Shown here in pieces: positions 6,851 through 12,857 of a DNA stretch of 13,911 nt; the first letter of the stretch is position 1, and the number at the start of each line of letters is the position of its first letter. The notes beneath the pieces are model-generated. The model was not told the DNA's origin. It saw nothing but the letters and a program-made list of their open reading frames with translations, and searched no databases. The stretch covers positions 1-13,911 of the forward strand of contig JAIXUZ010000174.1 of the NCBI GenBank assembly GCA_027483285.1, in the 5' to 3' direction. The stretch comes from Bacteroidota bacterium. GTDB lineage: Bacteria; Bacteroidota; Bacteroidia; CAMBQF01. The position numbers and the translations under genes were made by a program.

Positions 6851-7525
6851 ATGGCAGAGGTTATTTTAGACGCTAAACACATTAGCAAATACTTTTACGA
6901 GCCTGAGAAATTTAAGGTGCTCGATGATATATCGTTTAACGTAGCCAAAGGGGAGTTTTTGACCCTTGTGGGCAAATCAGGAAGCGGCAAAAGTACCCTG
7001 CTGTACATACTCAGCACTATGGATACTGATTATGAAGGGCAGTTGATACTAAATGAGGTGAACCTAAAAGGCCAAACGCAAGACCAGCTGGCGGCTTTCC
7101 GTAACGAGCATATTGGTTTCGTATTCCAATTCCACTTTTTGCTGCCGGAATTTACCGTGCTCGAGAATGTGATGCTACCTGCGCTTAAGCTGGGTAAACT
7201 ATCGAAGACCGAAATAGAACATAACGCTTACGAAAACCTGAAAATATTAGGGCTGGAAGACCAGGCACTTAAGCTATCATCTAAACTATCGGGCGGGCAG
7301 CAGCAGCGTGTAGCTGTAGCGCGGGCTTTAATCAACAAGCCAACCATTATTATGGGCGATGAGCCTACGGGCAACCTCGACTCTGTAAACACACAGGTTA
7401 TCTTCGATATATTCCAGCAACTGGCGCACGAGCAAAAACAAACACTTATTGTTGTAACCCACGATGATGACTTTGCTAAGCGTAGCGACCGTACAGTTGT
7501 TATGACAGATGGAAAGATAGCCTAA
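6851..7525 (+). CDS. ABC transporter ATP-binding protein, LolD/MacB type
   Basis: The 224-residue ATPase has every expected motif: Walker A GKSGSGKST (41-49, Lys47), Q-loop Gln93, signature LSGGQ (146-150), Walker B ending in Asp170-Glu171, D-loop near 175-178 and switch His204. The segment FQFHFLLPEFTVLENV (92-107) is close to the LolD wording. It would power the FtsX-type permease encoded 2 bases upstream. Length and motifs are complete, so it should be active. Its stop codon lies only 2 bases from the end of the convergent downstream gene, with no visible terminator between. Confidence 0.93.
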   Translation: MAEVILDAKHISKYFYEPEKFKVLDDISFNVAKGEFLTLVGKSGSGKSTLLYILSTMDTDYEGQLILNEVNLKGQTQDQLAAFRNEHIGFVFQFHFLLPEFTVLENVMLPALKLGKLSKTEIEHNAYENLKILGLEDQALKLSSKLSGGQQQRVAVARALINKPTIIMGDEPTGNLDSVNTQVIFDIFQQLAHEQKQTLIVVTHDDDFAKRSDRTVVMTDGKIA

Positions 7526-7527
7526 AA

Positions 7528-8784
7528 CTACCCCGCATACGTTACTTTCGCCTTCTCTGCATGCTTTAAAAACGGAAGCAACCAAACGGTAGTAATACCC
7601 ACATAAAGCAACGCGCCCGATGCCGTAGCCCATAACGGTGCTGTATTTTGCAGGCTTACTACAAACAATACACCTACAGTAATATTCTTTGCTATCTCCA
7701 TTATAAACGCCCAGCGGCGCATATCGCTCAACCCGCCTATGGTGGTAATAGACAGCACTACCAAAAACACAGGCCCAATAATATCAATCAGGTCCCACTC
7801 TTTTGATTTTAACAGCACAAACACAGCGAATACCAAGGCTAGCACAAACTGCGCAAAGGCATATAGATTCATGCCCAACGGCACTTCAGTATCGTATTTA
7901 ATTACGTTTTTAGGGTCTATTTTCACGCTTTGGTATGGGGGCAGGTTTACAGGCCTCCAGCCTGGTGGCATAAACCATACTTTAAACTTATCCTTCCAGC
8001 TTTTAGCATGCCATGCATCGTAAGCCAAATCATAAAACGATTCAATATTGGCCCATAAGGGGTTCCAGCTGTTAAGCGGTTTGGTAATGCCATATACTAC
8101 CTCTTCGCCTTCTGGCTCAAAGGTGCCAAATAGCTTATCCCAAATTATTAATGCCCCGCCGTGGTTGCGGTCTATATACTGTGGGTTTTTACCGTGGTGA
8201 ACGCGGTGATGCGATGGAGTATTCATAAACAACTCCAATATACCCAACCGGCCTACAGCCCTGGTATGCAAAAAGTATTGCCAAAGCAAATCGAACGCGC
8301 TGGCTACCAAAAACATTTCTACTGAAAAACCAGCAAAGGCCATTACCAAATAAAATGGCCACGAGAATAACCCCTGAAAAGTACCCTGGCGCAGTGCTGT
8401 TGAAAGGTTATACTCTTCGCTACTATGGTGCACTACGTGCGATGCCCAGATAACATTAATACCATGGCTAAAGCGGTGAAACCAGTAGTATAAAAAGTCG
8501 AAGACAAAAAAGGCTATTACAAACCACAATACCGTTTCGGGTATGGCAGGTACATTAAACAGGTGTTGTATCGATGCGTTTTCATAAATCCACCAATAGC
8601 TGCCTAATACCATCAGGTGGATAAAAATGCCAATTATCTGTTGGATAACTCCGGTGCTGATTGACGATAGCGAATCATTCAACCTATAATACTTCTGCTT
8701 TGCAAAACGCAGGTATAACAACTCTATGCCTATAAACCCAAGGTAAATAGGTATTACAATCATCGATAAAAGTTCACTGAGCAT
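7528..8784 (-). CDS. Sterol desaturase/fatty acid hydroxylase family membrane enzyme
   Basis: The 418-residue integral membrane protein carries the di-iron histidine boxes of the fatty acid hydroxylase superfamily: HRFSH (103-107), HVVHH (116-120) and HRVHH (193-197), plus His173 and His208. These hold two irons for oxygen-dependent hydroxylation or desaturation of a lipid. The stretch around the third box, with NTPSHHRVHHG, IDRNHGG and IIWDKLFGTFEPE, resembles bacterial relatives of alkylglycerol monooxygenase. Membrane helices lie near 5-27, 45-66, 84-101 and 140-170. After residue 300 there are about four more hydrophobic segments (305-325, 335-352, 362-378, 388-403), an extension beyond the usual core of about 280 residues. 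It has its own promoter, with a -33 and -7 pair at 8804-8833. The substrate is unknown. Confidence 0.87.
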   Translation of the reverse strand: MLSELLSMIVIPIYLGFIGIELLYLRFAKQKYYRLNDSLSSISTGVIQQIIGIFIHLMVLGSYWWIYENASIQHLFNVPAIPETVLWFVIAFFVFDFLYYWFHRFSHGINVIWASHVVHHSSEEYNLSTALRQGTFQGLFSWPFYLVMAFAGFSVEMFLVASAFDLLWQYFLHTRAVGRLGILELFMNTPSHHRVHHGKNPQYIDRNHGGALIIWDKLFGTFEPEGEEVVYGITKPLNSWNPLWANIESFYDLAYDAWHAKSWKDKFKVWFMPPGWRPVNLPPYQSVKIDPKNVIKYDTEVPLGMNLYAFAQFVLALVFAVFVLLKSKEWDLIDIIGPVFLVVLSITTIGGLSDMRRWAFIMEIAKNITVGVLFVVSLQNTAPLWATASGALLYVGITTVWLLPFLKHAEKAKVTYAG

Positions 8785-8803
8785 TTTAGTACTGTATATG
8801 TAT

Positions 8804-8833
8804 CAAATTTAGCAATTTATTATCTAAAACAAA
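8804..8833 (-). promoter_or_regulatory. Complete Bacteroidota promoter for the hydroxylase gene
   Basis: On the minus strand TTTG (8833-8830), an 18-base spacer and TAAATTTG (8811-8804) make the only full TTTG-N19-TAnnTTTG type promoter seen here. It lies 19 bases before the ATG at 8784 and starts just after the stop codon of the upstream propeller gene, so the hydroxylase can be expressed independently of it. Confidence 0.8.
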
Positions 8834-8835
8834 AG

Positions 8836-10116
8836 CTATTTATCAGCTATAATCACCTTAACACTTTTAGCAAAACCACCGCTTGTAAACCGGGCAATAT
8901 AAATGCCTTGTGTTAGATTATTTGCATTGTATTCTACCAGTGTTTTACCCGCTACAGTAAGCTGTTGCCTGTCTATCAAACGCCCTTGCAGGTTATACAT
9001 CTCCATAGTAGTCTTGGCCAGTTGCGGCGCAGTTAACTCAAACGTAAGCCTGTCGCTTGCAGGTTGCGGAAAAGCCTTAACACTAAACGCATCGGCTATA
9101 TGCTCAGGTGTGCTTACAAACACCCCAGCCTCGCTGTATACCGATATGCCTTTAAACGTAGCAAACCATTTATAGCTGCTATCATCTACCACAATATCGT
9201 AAACATAGTTGCTGGCAATACCCGCCGACCCAAACTGGTACTTGGCCCACATGGCAGTGTCCTTACGTGCAAAGGCAAAAGAATTATCGTTAGTGCCTAC
9301 ATAGGCATCATCGTTGTCATCAAAGGTTATAGCCCACACCTTATCGAAATAAATACCTGTGGTTAGTGAGTCCATAACTGTTATAACATCTGTATTCGGA
9401 TTAAAAACTACCAGCCCGCTATCGGGCAAATCAGAGCCGCTTCCTGCCCAAATGTTGCCATCGGGTGCTACGGTTACCTTCTTTACAAAATCAAAAGGCA
9501 TATTGCTATTTGTGGTGTTATACGAGATGAATACCTCGCCCACCTGGTCAAATTTAACCAGCCCTTTGCTGTTGCTACCCAACCATATAGCACCCATGCC
9601 TTTGGCAATACTCTCTACCCTGTTTTGGGGAATGTTAGATGTTTGGGTATTGAATACAATCCAGTTATCATTACCCGCATCGTACCAAAACAAGCCATCC
9701 TCCTCGCTACCTGCTAATACGTTGCCATTGGCATCAGCTTCAATACACAGAAAAAATACGGGGTTGGCGTTCAAAGTGTCTTCATAGTAGGTAGTCCAGT
9801 TTGTACCGTCAAATTTAGCTATACCGTTGTTGGTGGCAGCCCAAACATTGTTGGCCCCATCAATAGCTACCCCGCGCACAATATTATTGGGTAGGCCTGA
9901 GTTTGCAGTATTGTAGGTTGTCCAGTTATCGCCATCGGTTTTAACAAGGCCGCTGTAGGTGCCTACCCATTTGGTATTGTTTTGGTCTACCGCCAGACTG
10001 ATAATTATATTGGTTGGCAAAGCCACATTCGATGAGTCGAAGGTTTTCCACTCGGTAACTTGTGCGTTAAGCACTGCTGATATAGAAAGCAATAAAACGG
10101 TAATAGCCTTTTTCAT
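8836..10116 (-). CDS. Secreted seven-repeat beta-propeller protein with type IX sorting domain
   Basis: The 426-residue protein has a signal peptide (1-18, Lys2-Lys3, cut after LNA) and seven repeats of 42-48 residues, each with a W-A/G-T/S strand (50-53, 92-95, 133-136, 177-180, 222-225, 271-274, 316-320) and an NWTTYN-like strand (23, 65, 107, 152, 196, 244, 290). This is the two-component-regulator propeller type of repeat and predicts a seven-bladed propeller. Residues 344-426 are a type A sorting domain (FPQPASDRLTFEL, MEMYNLQGRLID, GIYIARF, final KSVKVIIADK). It should be exported by the type IX system to the cell surface. No enzymatic motif is seen; binding or structural use is likely. 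A weak TATATTTA at 10121-10128 (-) may be its -7 box. Confidence 0.85.
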   Translation of the reverse strand: MKKAITVLLLSISAVLNAQVTEWKTFDSSNVALPTNIIISLAVDQNNTKWVGTYSGLVKTDGDNWTTYNTANSGLPNNIVRGVAIDGANNVWAATNNGIAKFDGTNWTTYYEDTLNANPVFFLCIEADANGNVLAGSEEDGLFWYDAGNDNWIVFNTQTSNIPQNRVESIAKGMGAIWLGSNSKGLVKFDQVGEVFISYNTTNSNMPFDFVKKVTVAPDGNIWAGSGSDLPDSGLVVFNPNTDVITVMDSLTTGIYFDKVWAITFDDNDDAYVGTNDNSFAFARKDTAMWAKYQFGSAGIASNYVYDIVVDDSSYKWFATFKGISVYSEAGVFVSTPEHIADAFSVKAFPQPASDRLTFELTAPQLAKTTMEMYNLQGRLIDRQQLTVAGKTLVEYNANNLTQGIYIARFTSGGFAKSVKVIIADK

Positions 10117-10243
10117 AAGGTAAATATAGGCAGCAAAGGCATTTATTTACACCTATATGTGCAATCAATTTAATATGTTTGTTTATATAAAAGGTTGTTG
10201 GCATTGCAACCGATTAAGTATACATTCGTATTTACCTTTTAGG

Positions 10244-10251
10244 TAATTTTG
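10244..10251 (+). promoter_or_regulatory. -7 promoter element 6 bases before a start codon
   Basis: TAATTTTG matches TAnnTTTG exactly and is followed by just six bases before the ATG at 10258. Transcription should begin at or within a few bases of the start codon, giving a leaderless or nearly leaderless mRNA. The remaining divergent gap (10129-10243) is AT-rich with no other recognisable site. Confidence 0.6.
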
Positions 10252-10257
10252 TAGTTT

Positions 10258-11055
10258 ATGCAGCGCAGGTACTCATTGTTTTTCTTATCGCCACTTATAT
10301 GGTTGCTTGTTGGTTGCCAGCATTTTGGCAGCCCCGAGCCTACCTCTACCCCAGGCGATACCTTACCCGCCAAAATTTCTTTCAGTTCGGCGTCTAATAT
10401 ATTCCCCGACCATTGGTTGGCAGCCCCTATTAAAGCAAGGGTAAAGCATATTGATGAAGGGGAAGAAGACCGTTCGTCTAAATGCGTGGCGCGCGCCATG
10501 CGCAAATACCCGGTAGCGGTTATCAAAAAAAACCTGAATACTGTATACGTTTTACGCTCGCTCAATTTTTACGATGTGGGCTTTGGCGCTACCTATTTCG
10601 AGAAGAAACTATACATAGCCAACAGCGGCGTTAGCCAGGGTTATTCAGATAGGTTTATTGAGCAAAGCTTCCACCACGAGTTTTCCAGCATCTTGTTTTT
10701 TGCTTATGCTGATAAATTTAATAAAGCCGATTGGATGGCCTGCAACCCCGAAGGGTTTGAATATAAAGACGAAGCTACAGGCGGTGTACAATCGTTAAAG
10801 GATGATTTAGACGGCACCTGGTTTTCTGCCACTTACAACAAAATCGGGTTTATCGACCAGTACTCGCAAAGCAGCATGGAGAATGATGTAAACCAACTGG
10901 CACAGCAGCTTTTTTGCCCCGACCCGGGCTTTTGGGATGTGGTAAAAGAGAACCCCAAGCTGCAATGCAAAGTGGTTAAGCTTATCAACTTTTACCATGC
11001 TATAGACAATACCTTTTCCCTCGAATTTTTCAGAACGTTAGAAACTGTTCAATAA
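10258..11055 (+). CDS. Putative lipoprotein related to zinc metallopeptidases, broken HExxH
   Basis: This 265-residue protein starts with a lipoprotein signal peptide (Arg3-Arg4, hydrophobic 6-18, lipobox LVGC with Cys20). Around 133-147 it has FIEQSFHHEFSSILF, which lines up with the HExxH helix of the lipoprotein-type zinc metallopeptidases common in Bacteroidota, but the second His is replaced (HEFSS, residues 140-144). Further on, GFIDQYSQSSMENDVNQLAQ (197-216) matches the place where those families have the third zinc ligand, with Glu208 available. It may be an inactive relative, a binding protein, or an enzyme using another ligand such as His139. It is the first gene of a tight unit: the dehydrogenase starts after 1 base. 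The family assignment is tentative. Confidence 0.6.
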   Translation: MQRRYSLFFLSPLIWLLVGCQHFGSPEPTSTPGDTLPAKISFSSASNIFPDHWLAAPIKARVKHIDEGEEDRSSKCVARAMRKYPVAVIKKNLNTVYVLRSLNFYDVGFGATYFEKKLYIANSGVSQGYSDRFIEQSFHHEFSSILFFAYADKFNKADWMACNPEGFEYKDEATGGVQSLKDDLDGTWFSATYNKIGFIDQYSQSSMENDVNQLAQQLFCPDPGFWDVVKENPKLQCKVVKLINFYHAIDNTFSLEFFRTLETVQ

Positions 11056-11056
11056 C

Positions 11057-12007
11057 ATGCCCCGCGTACTTATTATTGATAATATCCACCCGTACTTAAT
11101 ACAAACACTTACCCATAAAGGGTTTGATTGTGTTGATGGCAGCCAATGGGATAAAACCCGCTACACCGAAGAAATTGGCAATTACGACGGGCTGGTGGTG
11201 CGCACTAAAATTAAAATCGACAAAGATTTTATTGATAAAGCTACCAATCTGCGGTTTATAGCGCGTGCCGGTGCAGGTATGGAGAATATTGATGTAGCCT
11301 ATGCCGAGAGTAAGGGCATTGCCTCCTTAAGTTCGCCTGAGGGCAACCGCGACAGCGTAGCTGAGCATTGCGTGGCCGTTTTGCTTAGTTTGATGAATAA
11401 CATCCTGCGTGCTGATAAAGAAATACGCCAGGGCCTTTGGCGCCGCGATGCCAACTGGGGCACCGAACTTATGGGCAAAACTGTAGGAATTATTGGCTAT
11501 GGCTACATGGGCCCGGCCTTTGCCCAACGCCTGCGTGGTTTTGGGGTTAACATACTGGCCCACGATAAATACAAAACCGGCTTTAGCGACGAGTATGTTA
11601 CCGAAGCTACCATTGCCGATGTATATGCCAATGCCGATGTGGTAAGCCTGCACCTGCCACTTACTGATGAAACCCAATACTATGCCAGCAACTTGTTCTT
11701 CAACTCGTTTGCAAAGCCCATATACTTTTTAAACACCGCCCGTGGCAACAATGTAGATACCGAAGCCTTAGTTGATGCCATTAAAGAAGGTAAGGTATTA
11801 GGCGCTGCGTTGGATGTTACAGAGTATGAGTCGTTTAGCTTTGAGGCGCTATCGCAGGCCGATTTACCTGCCCCGTTTAGGTACCTGGCCAATAGCGATA
11901 AAGTCATACTTACCCCCCACATAGCCGGGTGGACTAACGAAAGCTACGAGAAACACTCAAAAGTGCTTACTGATAAGATTTTAGCATTATATCATCCGGA
12001 GGATTAA
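11057..12007 (+). CDS. D-2-hydroxyacid dehydrogenase, phosphoglycerate dehydrogenase-like
   Basis: The 316-residue cytoplasmic enzyme belongs to the NAD-dependent D-2-hydroxyacid dehydrogenase family. It shows the Rossmann motif GYGYMG (147-152) with Asp170 at the end of the second strand favouring NAD(H), and the catalytic Arg229 (in NTARG), Glu258 (in DVTEYE) and His288 (in TPHIAGWT). There is no C-terminal ACT or regulatory domain as in classical long SerA, so the substrate could be 3-phosphoglycerate or another 2-hydroxyacid. Wording such as TEYESFSFEAL, FRYLANSDKVILTPHIAGWT is of a type I associate with Bacteroidota SerA-like proteins. It lies 1 base after the lipoprotein gene and 12 bases before the repeat-protein gene, so it is probably co-transcribed. 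Confidence 0.9.
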   Translation: MPRVLIIDNIHPYLIQTLTHKGFDCVDGSQWDKTRYTEEIGNYDGLVVRTKIKIDKDFIDKATNLRFIARAGAGMENIDVAYAESKGIASLSSPEGNRDSVAEHCVAVLLSLMNNILRADKEIRQGLWRRDANWGTELMGKTVGIIGYGYMGPAFAQRLRGFGVNILAHDKYKTGFSDEYVTEATIADVYANADVVSLHLPLTDETQYYASNLFFNSFAKPIYFLNTARGNNVDTEALVDAIKEGKVLGAALDVTEYESFSFEALSQADLPAPFRYLANSDKVILTPHIAGWTNESYEKHSKVLTDKILALYHPED

Positions 12008-12019
12008 CTTTACACATCT

Positions 12020-12787
12020 ATGCAAAACAAAAAACTGTGGGTTGCTTTTGGCGCCCTGTTAGTAATCAACTTAGGAACGATTGCCGTATTGCTGGCCGTT
12101 AAAAGCAAGGCCGAAAACAGGCTGGTTAAAGCTACCGGCTACCTCCGCGACTTAGGCAACCAGTACATAGACTATACGGTAGAGGTGTTTGATACAATCC
12201 CCCTGACCACCTCTATACAGGTTACTGAAGCAATACCGGTAGACATTGCCATGACTATTGACGACTCTGTAATGATTGTAGCCAACGTACCTGTGCGCGA
12301 TACCATTTCAGTACCTGTTAGCCTGATGATAGACCAGCAAATTGGCGTTGACAATCCCGTAATGATTCCAGGTATTGTTACCGTGCAGCTAAATACCATG
12401 ATACCCATAAACCAGAAGTTTAAAATGCCAATGGGTAAAAAAGGCAAGGGCATAAAAGTGCCTATTATGGCCGAGATACCTTTAAACCAGGCTGTAGGCA
12501 TCACCTTTAACGATTCTATGCGCATCAACACCAAAATACCGGTTAAGTTCCCGTTAAACGAGATGCTGCGTGTACCTATTGAGTTAAACGTACCCATGAA
12601 TCAGGAAATACCCCTGCGTTTACCAATTAAGCAAATGGCAACGGTGGGTTTCCCTGTGGCTATGCCCGTAAATGGCAAAGTGCCTATTGTACTGAAAGTG
12701 CCAGTGCACATACCATTAAACAAAACACCTATTAAAACATACCTTGACAAAACCGCCGACGAGTTGGACGATATGTTGAGTTTTTAA
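12020..12787 (+). CDS. Membrane-anchored protein of hydrophobic-Pro-hydrophobic strand repeats
   Basis: I do not recognise this 255-residue protein. One N-terminal membrane helix (about 6-27) is followed by a short charged helix (28-50) and then a domain (about 55-240) made of short strands punctuated by triplets such as IPL, IPV, VPV, VPI and MPV; I count 19 hydrophobic-Pro-hydrophobic triplets, at 60, 72, 90, 98, 128, 136, 147, 153, 173, 177, 185, 191, 197, 201, 211, 215, 221, 227 and 231. Many are followed by Asn (PLN, PMN, PVN). Asp residues dominate the first half and Lys/Arg the second. There is no Cys. The end, TYLDKTADELDDML, looks helical and acidic. This suggests an extended or stacked beta structure outside the inner membrane. 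It follows the dehydrogenase by 12 bases. The ATG at 12020 gives a plausible anchor. Confidence 0.75.
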   Translation: MQNKKLWVAFGALLVINLGTIAVLLAVKSKAENRLVKATGYLRDLGNQYIDYTVEVFDTIPLTTSIQVTEAIPVDIAMTIDDSVMIVANVPVRDTISVPVSLMIDQQIGVDNPVMIPGIVTVQLNTMIPINQKFKMPMGKKGKGIKVPIMAEIPLNQAVGITFNDSMRINTKIPVKFPLNEMLRVPIELNVPMNQEIPLRLPIKQMATVGFPVAMPVNGKVPIVLKVPVHIPLNKTPIKTYLDKTADELDDMLSF

Positions 12788-12810
12788 TCTTACTATAAAT
12801 ATTCAATAAG

Positions 12811-12842
12811 CTAATACGCCAATTAGCCAATTAGCTAATCGA
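12811..12842 (+). repeat. 8-bp tandem repeat upstream of the carboxylase
   Basis: Four 8-bp units: CTAATACG, CCAATTAG, CCAATTAG and CTAATCGA. They share consensus and phase with the array at 365-404, including the 15-base run GCCAATTAGCTAATC (12826-12840). The array ends 1 base before the -7 box of the downstream gene. No terminator was seen between 12788 and here. Confidence 0.75.
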
Positions 12843-12843
12843 T

Positions 12844-12851
12844 TATATTTG
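12844..12851 (+). promoter_or_regulatory. -7 promoter element of the carboxylase gene
   Basis: TATATTTG matches TAnnTTTG exactly and is separated from the ATG at 12858 by six bases, the same spacing as at 10244-10258, so the mRNA is probably leaderless or has a leader of only a few bases. The tandem repeat covers the -33 region. Confidence 0.65.
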
Positions 12852-12857
12852 CACTCT

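Noticed and set aside
7739..8023. 94-codon open frame on the plus strand
   Set aside because: Antisense to the hydroxylase gene whose histidine boxes and promoter establish the minus strand as coding.
9359..9787. 142-codon open frame on the plus strand
   Set aside because: Antisense to the propeller gene, with low-complexity Ser/Leu/Pro composition and no recognisable domain.
12172..12597. 141-codon open frame on the minus strand
   Set aside because: It lies wholly inside the strand-repeat protein gene, and its openness follows from the ATN/GTN-rich codons of that gene; no promoter or start context.
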